Shown piece after piece: positions 32,387 to 41,762 of a stretch of DNA of 44,215 bases. A model generated the notes under the pieces. It had not been told where the DNA came from. It worked only from the letters and a program-made list of their open reading frames with translations, and searched no databases. Both the position numbers and the translations under genes were made by a program. The DNA lies in assembly GCA_900544885.1 (NCBI GenBank), contig UQWU01000008.1:1-44215 (forward strand), given 5' to 3'. The stretch's first letter is position 1, and each line of letters opens with the position of its first letter. This DNA comes from an uncultured Phascolarctobacterium sp. (GTDB lineage: Bacteria > Bacillota > Negativicutes > Acidaminococcales > Acidaminococcaceae).

Positions 32387-34327
32387 ATGACCCAGGATAT
32401 TGATATTGAAGAAGCAACTGCTGTCAAAGGTAGTTATAATGCAGATCAAATTCACGTTTTAGAGGGCCTGGAAGCAGTACGTAAAAGACCTGCCATGTAT
32501 ATCGGCAGTACTTCTGCACGTGGTTTACACCATCTGGTATACGAAGTTGTCGATAATAGTATCGACGAAGCCTTGGCTGGCTATTGTAGCGAAATCAAGG
32601 TCATTATTCATGCGGATAACAGCATTACGGTTATTGATAATGGTCGTGGTATCCCCGTGGATATGATGAAAAAAGAAAACAAACCTGCAGTTGAAGTTAT
32701 TATGACTGTGCTCCATGCCGGTGGTAAATTCGGTGATGGTGGTTACAAGGTTTCCGGTGGTTTGCACGGCGTTGGTGTTACCTGCGTTAACGCATTAAGT
32801 GAATTTATGGACGTTGAAGTTCGTCGTGGTGGCAAATGCTATGGTATTGAATTTGAAAAAGGTAAAACCACTAGAAAACTGTACGAAAAAGGTATTGCAG
32901 AAACTACTGGTACTACTGTACATTTTAAGCCTGATAGTACTATTTTCACTGAGACTGAATACAGCTACGAGACTCTGCGTTTGAGAATCCGCGAGCTGGC
33001 TTTCCTGAACAAGGGCATTACTGTAACTTTGACAGATGAACGTCCTGAAGGTCGTAGCGAAACCTTCCATTTTGCCGGCGGTATTATCGAATTCGTTAAC
33101 TTTGTAGACCAAAACAAGGATAAAATTAATCCGAAACCGATTTATTTGGAAGGTGAAAAAAATAATATTATCGTAGAGGTTGCTATGCAATACTGCGATA
33201 CTTATAGTGAAAATATTTACACCTATGTAAATAACATTAATACCGAAGAAGGCGGCACCCATTTAAGCGGTTTCCGTAAGGCTTTAACCAGAACTGTTAA
33301 TGCTTATGCACGTAAAAATAATCTGCTGAAAGACAACGAAGATGCTTTAAGCGGTGATGATGTACGTGAAGGCTTGACTGCTGTATTGAGCTTGAAGGTT
33401 CCTAACCCTCAATTTGAAAGTCAGACTAAGATTAAATTAGGTAACAGTGAGGTTATGCCAATTGTCGATAATTTAGTCGGCGATACTTTAAATGAGTTCA
33501 TGGAAGAGAATCCTTCTGTAGCTAAAAAAATTGTGGAAAAGGCTATCATTGCTGCTCGTGCGCGTGTAGCTGCCCGTAAAGCACGTGAGCTGACCCGTCG
33601 TAAAAATGCTATGGATCTTGGTGGTCTGCCAGGTAAGCTAGCTGATTGTAAGAGCCGTAATGTTGAAGATACAGAAATTTATCTGGTCGAAGGTGATTCT
33701 GCAGGTGGTAGTGCTAAGCAGGGACGTAATTCTGATTTCCAAGCAATTTTGCCATTGCGCGGTAAAATTCTCAATGTAGAGAAAGCTCGTCTTGATCGTA
33801 TTTTAAGCAGCGAAGAAATCCGTAATATGATTACTGCTTTTGGCTGTGGTATCGGTGATGATTTTAACCTGGATAAAGCACGTTATGGCAAAATCATTAT
33901 TATGACAGATGCCGATGTCGATGGTGCACATATCCGTACTCTGCTGTTGACATTCTTCTACCGCTATATGCAGCCTTTGATTAAAGAAGGTCATGTATAT
34001 ATTGCTCAACCGCCTCTGTACTTAATCCGCAAAAATACTAAACAGCATTATTATGCGTATAGTGATGAAGAATTACAGACTATTCTTGATGAAATCGGCC
34101 GCGACAGCAATCCTTATGTACAACGTTATAAAGGCTTAGGTGAAATGAACCCAGGTCAATTGTGGGAAACTACTATGGATCCTGCGGCTCGTACTATTTT
34201 ACAAGTACGCTTAGAAGATGCTGCTGAAGCTGACAGTATTTTCTCCATTCTTATGGGCGACAAGGTTGAACCGCGTCGTCAATTTATCGAAGCTAATGCG
34301 AAAAAGGTTCGCAATCTTGATCTGTAA
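32387..34327 (+). CDS. gyrB: DNA gyrase subunit B
   Basis: 646 residues, usual for Firmicutes. It supplies the ATPase of gyrase, which introduces negative supercoils. N-terminal GHKL ATPase: GLEAVRKRPAMYIGSTSARG, VVDNSIDEALAG, VIDNGRGIPVD and GGLHGVGVTCVNALS. TOPRIM: LVEGDSAGGSAKQGR, DADVDGAHIRTLLLTFFYR. C-terminal QRYKGLGEMNPGQLWETTMDP. GGAGGTAATT precedes the ATG. Confidence 0.98.
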   Translation: MTQDIDIEEATAVKGSYNADQIHVLEGLEAVRKRPAMYIGSTSARGLHHLVYEVVDNSIDEALAGYCSEIKVIIHADNSITVIDNGRGIPVDMMKKENKPAVEVIMTVLHAGGKFGDGGYKVSGGLHGVGVTCVNALSEFMDVEVRRGGKCYGIEFEKGKTTRKLYEKGIAETTGTTVHFKPDSTIFTETEYSYETLRLRIRELAFLNKGITVTLTDERPEGRSETFHFAGGIIEFVNFVDQNKDKINPKPIYLEGEKNNIIVEVAMQYCDTYSENIYTYVNNINTEEGGTHLSGFRKALTRTVNAYARKNNLLKDNEDALSGDDVREGLTAVLSLKVPNPQFESQTKIKLGNSEVMPIVDNLVGDTLNEFMEENPSVAKKIVEKAIIAARARVAARKARELTRRKNAMDLGGLPGKLADCKSRNVEDTEIYLVEGDSAGGSAKQGRNSDFQAILPLRGKILNVEKARLDRILSSEEIRNMITAFGCGIGDDFNLDKARYGKIIIMTDADVDGAHIRTLLLTFFYRYMQPLIKEGHVYIAQPPLYLIRKNTKQHYYAYSDEELQTILDEIGRDSNPYVQRYKGLGEMNPGQLWETTMDPAARTILQVRLEDAAEADSIFSILMGDKVEPRRQFIEANAKKVRNLDL

Positions 34328-34366
34328 AACTCTTAACTAAAAGTAAATTAGTGAGGTAGATAGATT

Positions 34367-34666
34367 ATGGCTAAAATTAGAAAAGGTCTTTCTGACGAAG
34401 AAATGTTAAAAGGCTTTAGTGAAGACTTAACGTTTGAAAATGGTATGTATGCCGATGAAAAAGTAACTAAAAGCAGAATTAAAAGTGCTAAGCAGCAGGC
34501 AAAAAAAGAATTGCTGCTGCCCGAGGATGCTCAAGAGCGTCTGAATCGCTTTTTACTGGAAATCAGTATGGAATGGCTGCAAAATAAAAATGGTAATTGC
34601 ACTTGGAAAGTTCTGAAGGAAAATGGACAAATAGTCATTAAACCAGCAGCTGTAACCAAGAAATAA
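34367..34666 (+). CDS. Conserved-looking hypothetical protein after gyrB
   Basis: 99 residues, not recognised. Soluble and highly charged, with a Lys/Ala/Gln helix in the middle (KSRIKSAKQQAKKELLL) and a C-terminus that may form a small sheet (NCTWKVLKENGQIVIKPAA). No membrane segment or cysteine pair; one Cys. GTGAGGTAGATAGATT precedes the ATG. It is 39 bases after gyrB with no terminator between, so it is probably co-transcribed. It ends 39 bases before the thiN start. Confidence 0.6.
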   Translation: MAKIRKGLSDEEMLKGFSEDLTFENGMYADEKVTKSRIKSAKQQAKKELLLPEDAQERLNRFLLEISMEWLQNKNGNCTWKVLKENGQIVIKPAAVTKK

Positions 34667-34704
34667 TGACTGCTAGAGAAATTTTTGTGCCTGGAGTGCA
34701 ATTT

Positions 34705-35394
34705 ATGTTTCACGTGAAACATAGTTTTGCTCCTATTGTTGCTCTTGCAGCCGGTGGCCGAGAGCCTGATGCTGTTTGGCTGCAAACGGCTTTTTCTTCC
34801 CTTCCTGTTTATTGTGCTGATCGCGGTGCTGCTTATTGTTTAGCAGCAGGAATACCTGTACATTATCTTTTAGGTGACTGCGATAGTACTAAGTGTGATG
34901 TTTATTCTGCTGTTGCCGCTCAAGGAGCAACGGTAGAAATTTTTCCTCAGGCTAAAGATGATACTGATTTACAATTATTGCTTACAAAAATGCCGAAGGC
35001 AGATCTTCTCGTCAGCGGTATTTGGGGTGGACGCTTCGATCATCTTTTCAGCAGCATATATTCTCTGTTGCAATATAAATTACAGCATCATTGCCAGGTT
35101 ATTTTAGCTGATGAGCAGGAATGCATGGTGCTCTTAGATGCATATGAAGAAGTAGAAGCTGTATTTGCTCATCCGGAGCAGATAGAAGCTTTATCGGTAT
35201 TGCCTTTGGCTGATACTAACCGTGTCAGCATTGCCAATGTCGTTTGGCCTTTAAATAATGCTTTATTAAAGCAGTTGCATGCCTATGCTATTAGTAATGT
35301 ACTTTTGGCTGGGAATAATAAATGTACCTGCTCCTGTCAGGAAGGTAAAGTTGCTTTTTATATCAAATGGCGTACAGAAAAAAATGAATATTGA
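34705..35394 (+). CDS. thiN: Thiamine pyrophosphokinase whose first codons are a parS site
   Basis: 229 residues from the ATG at 34705, eight bases after GGAG; an upstream ATG at 34666 has no ribosome site. It transfers pyrophosphate from ATP to thiamine to make TPP. Motifs: FAPIVALAAGGREPDAVWLQ, YCADRGAAYCLAAGIPVHYLLGDCDS in parts (LLGDCDST), AKDDTDLQLLL and GGRFDHLFSS. The first residues MFHVKH are encoded by the parS sequence itself. Compared with typical thiN the C-terminal half is somewhat diverged. It overlaps or abuts the TauE/SafE gene. Confidence 0.88.
   Translation: MFHVKHSFAPIVALAAGGREPDAVWLQTAFSSLPVYCADRGAAYCLAAGIPVHYLLGDCDSTKCDVYSAVAAQGATVEIFPQAKDDTDLQLLLTKMPKADLLVSGIWGGRFDHLFSSIYSLLQYKLQHHCQVILADEQECMVLLDAYEEVEAVFAHPEQIEALSVLPLADTNRVSIANVVWPLNNALLKQLHAYAISNVLLAGNNKCTCSCQEGKVAFYIKWRTEKNEY
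34706..34721. other. parS centromere site 2, overlapping the thiN start
   Basis: TGTTTCACGTGAAACA is an exact consensus match. It begins inside the ATG of thiN, so the site is translated as FHVKH. It lies about 6 kb right of oriC, giving parS sites on both sides of the origin. Confidence 0.96.
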
Positions 35395-35402
35395 GGTTGT
35401 TT

Positions 35403-36179
35403 ATGGACTTTTTGATTGGGAATCTTGACCTGCTGACAACAGTTTTTCTCTTAGTAGCCGGTTTTATTTCAGCGTTTATTGATTCCACTGTCGGTGGTGG
35501 CGGCTTAATTTCTACACCTGCTTTATTAGGAATAGGCTTGCCTGTTCCCTTTGCCCTGGGTACTAATAAGGTAGCTGCTTCTGTAGGTGCGATGACTAGT
35601 GTGATTTCTTTTTGGCGTGCAGGAAAAATAAAAAAAGCAGCATTATATTTAATGCCGCTTTCCTTTATTGGCTCTGCTTTAGGTGCCTACGTTGTTTATC
35701 TATTGCCGGAAGCTTTGATGAAAAACATCATCGTTGTTTTACTTGTAGCAGTAGCCGTCTATACTTATATACGCAAAGATTGGGGTGATAATCCTACCGT
35801 AGATAAATTGGGCCTACAAGCATTAATCGGTGCTTTTATTATGGCCTTTGCTTTAGGCTTCTATGATGGATTTTTTGGACCTGGTACAGGCTCCTTCTTG
35901 ATTTTTGCATTTTTATATTTAGGTTATGATTTCGTAACCGCGGCAGGTAATGCTAAGGCTTTAAATTTTGCCAGCGGCATCGGAGCATTAGTTTCCTTTG
36001 CTATGAGCGGCACCATTGTCTGGAGCTATGGTATTATCATGGCAGTAGGCATGATTGCCGGTGCTATCTGCGGTTCACGTTTGGCAATAAAAAAAGGTGC
36101 TGCGTATGTACGCCCCCTTTACTTAATTGTTACTACTTTACTCATAGGCAAACAAGTTTATGAGATTTTAGTAAAATAA
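35403..36179 (+). CDS. TauE/SafE-family sulfite/organosulfur exporter
   Basis: 258 residues from the ATG at 35403 (GAGG seven bases upstream). About eight membrane segments. Family motifs appear twice, as expected for its inverted-repeat fold: FISAFIDSTVGGGGLISTPALLG and FALGFYDGFFGPGTGSFLIFA, with LGTNKVAASVGAMTSVI and GNAKALNFASGIGALVSF. Members export sulfite, sulfoacetate or related anions, but the substrate cannot be told from sequence. It starts 8 bases after thiN. Confidence 0.9.
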   Translation: MDFLIGNLDLLTTVFLLVAGFISAFIDSTVGGGGLISTPALLGIGLPVPFALGTNKVAASVGAMTSVISFWRAGKIKKAALYLMPLSFIGSALGAYVVYLLPEALMKNIIVVLLVAVAVYTYIRKDWGDNPTVDKLGLQALIGAFIMAFALGFYDGFFGPGTGSFLIFAFLYLGYDFVTAAGNAKALNFASGIGALVSFAMSGTIVWSYGIIMAVGMIAGAICGSRLAIKKGAAYVRPLYLIVTTLLIGKQVYEILVK

Positions 36180-36230
36180 ATTATTTTATAAATTCTTTTG
36201 ATTGTATTTTAGATAAGGACAGGTGATAAA

Positions 36231-38678
36231 GTGGATTTAGAAACTACCAGTGGTAAAGTTTTACCGGTATATATCGAAGAAGAAATGCAAAAATCTTATA
36301 TCGATTATGCTATGAGCGTTATTATCCAACGTGCTTTACCTGATGTACGCGATGGTCTGAAACCGGTACACCGCCGCATTCTCTATGCGATGCAGGAAGC
36401 AGGTATGACGCCTACTAAACCCTATAAAAAATCCGCTCGTATCGTCGGTGAAGTTTTAGGTAAATACCATCCCCATGGTGATAGCTCTGTTTATGATGCC
36501 ATTGTACGTTTGGCACAGGACTTCTCTACTCGCTATCTGATGGTTGATGGTCATGGTAACTTTGGTAGTATTGACGGTGATAGTGCCGCTGCAATGCGTT
36601 ATACCGAAGTACGTATGGCTAAAATTGCCGAAGCTATGCTCGAGGATATCGAAAAAGATACTGTTGATTTCGTACCGAACTATGATGAATCCTTAAAAGA
36701 ACCAAGTGTACTTCCTGCTAAAGTACCTGCTCTTTTAATCAATGGTAGTGCCGGTATTGCTGTAGGCATGGCTACTAATATTCCGCCGCACAATCTGTGT
36801 GAAGTTGTCAATGGTCTGGTAATGATGATTGACAATCCTGATGTGGAAATTTCTCAGCTTATGACTGCTATTAAAGGTCCTGATTTCCCGACAGGTGCTT
36901 GTATTTTAGGCCGTGAAGGTATTACCAGTGCTTATAATACTGGTCGTGGCGTAATTAAGATTCGTGCTAAAGCAGAAATCGAACCTGCTAATAAGGGTAA
37001 ACATAATATTATCGTCACTGAAATCCCCTACCAGGTAAATAAGGCAAATCTGATTAAAGATATTGCTCGTTTAGCTAAAGAGGGTTCAATTGAAGGTATT
37101 ACACATATTGATGACTATTCTAACCTGAAGCATGGTATTCGTATCGTAATCGAATTGAAAAGCGATGCTGTGCCTGATGTTGTTTTAAATCAGTTATATA
37201 AACATACTGCTTTGCAAAGCTCCTTCGGTATTATTATGCTGGCTTTGGTTAATGGCGAACCGCGTATTCTGAATTTAAAACAAATTTTATCTTATTATCT
37301 GGATCACCAAAAAGATATTGTTACCAGACGCACTCGTTACGAATTAGGTAAAGCTAAAGACAGAGCACATATCTTGGAAGGCTTAAAAATTGCTTTAGAC
37401 AATCTTGATGCTGTTATCAGCACCATCCGCAGTAGTGCCAATGCTGATATTGCCCGTACAGGCTTAATGGAAAAATTCAACTTGAGTCAACGTCAGGCAC
37501 AGGCTATCTTAGATATGCGTTTGCAGCGTTTGACAGGTTTAGAGCGTCAAAAAATTGATGATGAATATGTTGATGTTCTGGAAACTATTGATTGGTTAGA
37601 AAGTGTTTTGGCTGATGAAAGCAAGGTTATGAACATTATCAAAGAAGACCTGTTGGAAATGAAAAAGAAATTTGGCGATGATCGTCGTACTGCTATTTCC
37701 TTAGATACTTCCGAAATGGACGTTGAGGATTTAATTGCTGAAGAAGATATTGTTGTTACTATCAGTCACCAAGGCTATATTAAACGTCAGACTTTAGATA
37801 ATTTCCGTAACCAAAAACGTGGTGGCGTAGGTAAGAATGGTGGTAGCGGCAAAAAAATTGATGATTGTGCAGAGCATTTATTCCTCTCCACTACTCATCA
37901 TAATATCCTCTTCTTTACCAATAAAGGCCGCGTATATCGTCAAAAAGGCTATGAAATTCCTGAAGCTAGCCGTACTGCTAAAGGTACAGCGATTATTAAC
38001 CTGCTGCCTCTGGAACAAGGTGAAAAAATTACCGCTGTTATTCCTGTTAAAGAATTCTTGGAAGAGCAATATATGTTTATGGCTACCAACAAAGGTACTG
38101 TTAAGAAAACTAAGCTCAAGGATTTGGAAAGCGCGCGTAAAGCCGGTTTAGTAGCGATTAATTTAGACGACAAGGAAGATTTAATCGGTGTTGAACTAAC
38201 TGATGGTAACAGCGAAATTATCCTGGCTACAAGAAATGGTATTGCTATCCGTTTTGATGAGCAAGATGTTCGTGCTATGGGTCGAACAGCCCATGGCGTA
38301 AAAGGCATTTCCTTGAACTATGGAGATGAGGTTGTAGCTATGGACAGCGTACCTAATGAAGAATATGAAGTACTTACTGCTACTGAATTAGGTATGGGTA
38401 AACGTACTGCGGTTAATGAATATCGTAAGCAGACTCGTGGCGGTAAAGGTATTATTAATATCAAGATTACTGAAAAAACAGGTACTGTAGTCGGTATGCG
38501 TGTTATTAATCCTGCACAGGAAATCATGATGATTACTGCAGCTGGTTTGATTATCCGCATCGATGTTGATGATATTTCTCAATTCGGCAGAAATGCTCAA
38601 GGTGTAAAACTTATGAGCCTTGCCGATGAGGACCGTGTTGTTTCTTTGGCTGCTATTCATCACGATGAAGAAGAATAA
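36231..38678 (+). CDS. gyrA: DNA gyrase subunit A
   Basis: 815 residues, normal length. It forms the breakage-reunion core of gyrase with GyrB. The GTG start at 36231 has AAGGACAGGTGATAAA before it and gives the family start YIEEEMQKSYIDYAMSVI. The catalytic Tyr lies in AAMRYTEVRM. The quinolone-determining region reads HPHGDSSVYDAIVRLAQ, i.e. the usual susceptible Ser and Asp are present. C-terminal beta-pinwheel repeats show the GyrA box QKRGGVGKNG and later IRFDEQDVRAMGRTAHGVKG and QTRGGKGI. Confidence 0.98.
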   Translation: MDLETTSGKVLPVYIEEEMQKSYIDYAMSVIIQRALPDVRDGLKPVHRRILYAMQEAGMTPTKPYKKSARIVGEVLGKYHPHGDSSVYDAIVRLAQDFSTRYLMVDGHGNFGSIDGDSAAAMRYTEVRMAKIAEAMLEDIEKDTVDFVPNYDESLKEPSVLPAKVPALLINGSAGIAVGMATNIPPHNLCEVVNGLVMMIDNPDVEISQLMTAIKGPDFPTGACILGREGITSAYNTGRGVIKIRAKAEIEPANKGKHNIIVTEIPYQVNKANLIKDIARLAKEGSIEGITHIDDYSNLKHGIRIVIELKSDAVPDVVLNQLYKHTALQSSFGIIMLALVNGEPRILNLKQILSYYLDHQKDIVTRRTRYELGKAKDRAHILEGLKIALDNLDAVISTIRSSANADIARTGLMEKFNLSQRQAQAILDMRLQRLTGLERQKIDDEYVDVLETIDWLESVLADESKVMNIIKEDLLEMKKKFGDDRRTAISLDTSEMDVEDLIAEEDIVVTISHQGYIKRQTLDNFRNQKRGGVGKNGGSGKKIDDCAEHLFLSTTHHNILFFTNKGRVYRQKGYEIPEASRTAKGTAIINLLPLEQGEKITAVIPVKEFLEEQYMFMATNKGTVKKTKLKDLESARKAGLVAINLDDKEDLIGVELTDGNSEIILATRNGIAIRFDEQDVRAMGRTAHGVKGISLNYGDEVVAMDSVPNEEYEVLTATELGMGKRTAVNEYRKQTRGGKGIINIKITEKTGTVVGMRVINPAQEIMMITAAGLIIRIDVDDISQFGRNAQGVKLMSLADEDRVVSLAAIHHDEEE

Positions 38679-38702
38679 TAACGTTATTTATTAAACAAAA
38701 TA

Positions 38703-38753
38703 AAATCCCAAGTTTACATCACATTAGTGAAGTGAACTTGGGATTTCTTCTTG
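38703..38753 (+). terminator. Terminator after gyrA (bidirectional)
   Basis: AAATCCCAAGTTTAC pairs with GTGAACTTGGGATTT (one G-U). T-rich tracts on both sides serve gyrA and the convergent minus-strand gene. Confidence 0.85.
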
Positions 38754-38765
38754 TATAAATTAAAT

Positions 38766-39314
38766 TTAGATACCAATGCCTATCCATGGACCATGGGGTC
38801 CCCCACCGATACCTATACCGATGCCGATGGGAAAACTATTATGACTACGGCTTGCTTTTTCTCGAGCAATTTTCATAAACCAAAAACGATAAATTTTTTG
38901 CCCGTTATTTAGTTTCTTCGGCAAATCCTTATCGGTAATAATTTTATAGCCGTTAAAATTGGTATTGTCATTTTCGTAATCTAATAACATTTTACTCATT
39001 TGTGCTTCAACCGCTTTATTAGCTGTATATAGGCGCAGCATTTCTGCATTAGGCATTTTTAAAATCAGCTGCTTGCGTAATGAACGATTGGTTGCTAGTC
39101 CTTGGTAAACCTCTACTCTATCCTCGCCGATTTTTACATAAAGCTTATCCGGAGAGTCGTTGGCGGCATCTTCTGCCAAGGCAGTATCCATTTCTGCAAT
39201 AGTGATGATAGCTTGAGGTGCAAAATCATCTTCAGCTATTTTTTCTTTGGCCAAAGATATGCTTGAAACTAAACAAAGCAGTATGAGTACTAAAAAAAAT
39301 AATATTTTACGCAT
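38766..39314 (-). CDS. Hypothetical secreted protein with Gly-Ile repeat tail
   Basis: 182 residues, not recognised. A clear signal peptide (residues 1 to about 22, MRKILFFLVLILLCLVSSIS, then LA-K) is followed by an acidic region, a probable alpha/beta domain (KLYVKIGEDRVEVYQGLATN, NFNGYKIITDKDLPKK, IYRFWFMKIAREKA) and a tail of alternating Gly and Ile with GGGPHGPW in the middle. The Gly-Ile tail could be a glycine zipper or a surface-attachment element. Single gene, convergent with gyrA. Confidence 0.6.
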   Translation of the reverse strand: MRKILFFLVLILLCLVSSISLAKEKIAEDDFAPQAIITIAEMDTALAEDAANDSPDKLYVKIGEDRVEVYQGLATNRSLRKQLILKMPNAEMLRLYTANKAVEAQMSKMLLDYENDNTNFNGYKIITDKDLPKKLNNGQKIYRFWFMKIAREKASRSHNSFPIGIGIGIGGGPHGPWIGIGI

Positions 39315-39433
39315 CTAATCACCTCTTTAATTTTGTATTTACTTAAATTTTACGTATATGTTATTATATATATCATTATAGCATATTTAACGAAAGTAAC
39401 TTTTTAATAAATTTTGAAATAAGGAGCAAAGAT

Positions 39434-40156
39434 ATGGAAGTAAAAAAGTTAAAATATTTACTGCTGTGCAATATTTTAGGCATTCTTCTTTTCGGCAGTT
39501 GGTATCTGACAGAATTTCATGGCTTTTGGTTTGAAATAGATAAGACTATTTTTTATTTTTTTAATCATTGGTTAGTAGAAAGCAAAATTTTTATGTATAT
39601 AACAGCTTTTACTAATCTGCGTGGTTTTGATATAGTTGCTTTTGTAGCAATGCTAGGTATTTATTACAGCTATTATAAAAAAACTAATGTGGAAGGCAAA
39701 CGTTGGTTGTTTTGTGTAGGCCTGATGATGCTGATTAGTGCTATTATTTTGAAACAGTTTGATAATATGCTACCTATTGACCGTGTCAGTGCTTCTTTAT
39801 ACTTTAATGATACTTATCATGATGTTAATTTTGTTTGTGATTTGAGTGGCTGGCCTGCTAAAGATCGTTCAGGTGCTAGCTTTCCAGGCGATCATGGTAT
39901 GATGCTGTTGATTTTCTCAGTATTTATGTGGCGTTATATCGGTAGAGATGCTTTCTTTAAAGGTTTGCTGGTAACGATGATTTTTTCTTTACCGCGTATT
40001 ATGAGCGGTGCTCATTGGTTTACTGATGTGTATGTCGGTGCGGTAGCATTTGTTTTGGTAATTTTAAGTTGGATTATTTTAACCCCTTTTGCTGATACCT
40101 GTATTTATTGGTTAGAAAAACATATTCCTCTACGTTATTTCTTATTGAAACGGTGA
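39434..40156 (+). CDS. PAP2-family membrane phosphatase
   Basis: 240 residues, about six membrane segments. The type 2 phosphatidic-acid phosphatase signature is visible in diverged form: KQFDNMLPIDRV, ASFPGDHGMM (in place of PSGH) and PRIMSGAHWFTDVYVG with the catalytic His and Asp. Members dephosphorylate undecaprenyl diphosphate, phosphatidylglycerol phosphate or transfer phosphate to lipid A (LpxT). The long non-membrane insert before the FPGDHG motif (ASLYFNDTYHDVNFVCDLSGW) recalls the LpxT-like group, but I cannot decide. AAGGAGCAAAGAT precedes the ATG. It has its own terminator. Confidence 0.8.
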   Translation: MEVKKLKYLLLCNILGILLFGSWYLTEFHGFWFEIDKTIFYFFNHWLVESKIFMYITAFTNLRGFDIVAFVAMLGIYYSYYKKTNVEGKRWLFCVGLMMLISAIILKQFDNMLPIDRVSASLYFNDTYHDVNFVCDLSGWPAKDRSGASFPGDHGMMLLIFSVFMWRYIGRDAFFKGLLVTMIFSLPRIMSGAHWFTDVYVGAVAFVLVILSWIILTPFADTCIYWLEKHIPLRYFLLKR

Positions 40157-40206
40157 CAAAATTGTCCCAATGGGTCAAAAATCGTTGCTTTTCAGAAAAT
40201 TTATCA

Positions 40207-40237
40207 AAAGAACTGCATTCAAGCAGTTCTTTTTTTG
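40207..40237 (+). terminator. Terminator after the PAP2 gene
   Basis: AAAGAACTGC pairs with GCAGTTCTTT across a 6-base loop, followed by a run of Ts. Confidence 0.88.
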
Positions 40238-40296
40238 TTCATTTTGTGATAAAATTGAAATGTATGTTTAAGAAATTTCAGCAAGGAAGTGACAGA

Positions 40297-41760
40297 ATGG
40301 AATTTGTAAAATCCGCTGATGTAGTCGTTATTGGTGGCGGCATTGTGGGTACTGCTATTTTGCGCGAACTGTCTAAGTATGACTTAAAATGTGTTCTGCT
40401 CGAGAAAGAGCCGGATATCGCATTAGGTACTACTAAAGCAAACAGTGCTATTTTGCACGCTGGTTTTGATGCTCCTACCGGTAGCCTCAAAGCTATTACT
40501 AATGTTCGTGGTAATAAATTATACCATGATTTAGAAAAAGAATTAGACCTGGATATTAAATGGACAGGTTCTATGGTTGCTGCAACTACTGATGAAGAAA
40601 TGCAAACTTTGCAAGAGTTGCTGCAACGTGGCCATGCTAATGGTGTAGAAGGTCTGCAGATTTTAACTCATGAAGAAGTTATTGAACAAGAACCTAATCT
40701 GACTAATGTTAAAGGTGCTCTGTGGGCTCCTAGTGCGGGTGTTTGCTGGCCGTTCGGTGCTGCTATTGCTTTTGCAGAATGTGCAGTACAAAATGGTGCA
40801 GAAGTTATCCGTGACTGCAAGGTATTAGGATTTGTTAAAGAAAATGACCGTATTACAGGCGTTGAAACATCTAAAGGTGTTATCGCTGCTAAATATGTTG
40901 TGAATGCTGCAGGTGTTTATGCTGATGAAATCGCCAAAATGGCCGGTGATGACAGCTTCACTATTACTCCGCGTAAAGGCGAATACATCCTGTTTGATAA
41001 GACTGCTTGCAGCAGCTTAGTTTATGGTGTAGTATTCCCCTGCCCGACTAAAAAATCTAAAGGTATTTTGGTTTGCACTACTACTCATGGCAATACCTTC
41101 ATTGGTCCTAATGCTAATGAACAAGAATCTAAGGAAGATCATGCAGTTACTACCCAAGGTATGAACGAAATCATGGCTTCTGCACGTAAATTGATTCCGA
41201 ATCTGCCGATGGGTGCAGCTATTACTGAATTTGCAGGCCTGCGTGCTGTTTCCAGTACCGGTGATTTCATTATCGGCGCTTCTGAAAAGGTTGACGGTCT
41301 GTATAATGCTGCAGGTATGCAATCTCCTGGCCTGACTGCTGCTCCTGCTGTGGCAGAAATGCTGGCTGAAGCAATTGTTAAAGTTAGCGGTGCAGCTAAA
41401 AAAGCTGATTTCAAAGCAGAATTGCCGAAGAAAAAAGCTTTCACCCGCATGACCTCTGTTGAAAAAGCAGAAAAAATTGCTGCAAACAATCTGTATGGTC
41501 GTGTAATCTGCCGTTGCGAAACTATTACTGAAGGTGAAATTGTTGAAGCAATTCATTCTTTAGTTGGTGCACGTACCGTTGACGGTGTAAAACGTCGTAC
41601 CCGTGCTGGTATGGGTCGTTGCCAAGGCGGTTTCTGTGGTCCTCGTGTAACCCAGATTTTGGCTCGTGAACTGAATATTTCTATTCCTGAAGTATTGAAA
41701 GAACGTGCTGATTCCAATATGTTCTATGAAAAATATCCGGTAGACGGCGGGGAGGAATAA
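40297..41760 (+). CDS. GlpA-like FAD-dependent glycerol-3-phosphate dehydrogenase with C-terminal [2Fe-2S] domain
   Basis: 487 residues from the ATG at 40297 (AAGGAAGTGACAGA upstream; the frame extension to 40108 crosses the previous gene and its terminator). The FAD fold is VVVIGGGIVGTAILREL, followed by GTTKANSAILHAGFDA and PSAGVCWPFGAAIAFAE, as in GlpA/GlpD. The C-terminal BFD-like domain has CRCETITEGEIVEA and GMGRCQGGFCGPRV, giving four cysteines for a [2Fe-2S] cluster. It is the first gene of a three-gene redox operon. Probably oxidises glycerol-3-phosphate; the substrate is inferred from the family. Confidence 0.87.
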   Translation: MEFVKSADVVVIGGGIVGTAILRELSKYDLKCVLLEKEPDIALGTTKANSAILHAGFDAPTGSLKAITNVRGNKLYHDLEKELDLDIKWTGSMVAATTDEEMQTLQELLQRGHANGVEGLQILTHEEVIEQEPNLTNVKGALWAPSAGVCWPFGAAIAFAECAVQNGAEVIRDCKVLGFVKENDRITGVETSKGVIAAKYVVNAAGVYADEIAKMAGDDSFTITPRKGEYILFDKTACSSLVYGVVFPCPTKKSKGILVCTTTHGNTFIGPNANEQESKEDHAVTTQGMNEIMASARKLIPNLPMGAAITEFAGLRAVSSTGDFIIGASEKVDGLYNAAGMQSPGLTAAPAVAEMLAEAIVKVSGAAKKADFKAELPKKKAFTRMTSVEKAEKIAANNLYGRVICRCETITEGEIVEAIHSLVGARTVDGVKRRTRAGMGRCQGGFCGPRVTQILARELNISIPEVLKERADSNMFYEKYPVDGGEE

Positions 41761-41762
41761 TA

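Noticed and set aside
32795..33262. Antisense open frame within gyrB
   Set aside because: Shadow of gyrB; no independent start signal.
40108..40296. N-terminal extension of the GlpA-like protein
   Set aside because: It overlaps the PAP2 gene and its terminator; the FAD fold starts right after the ATG at 40297.
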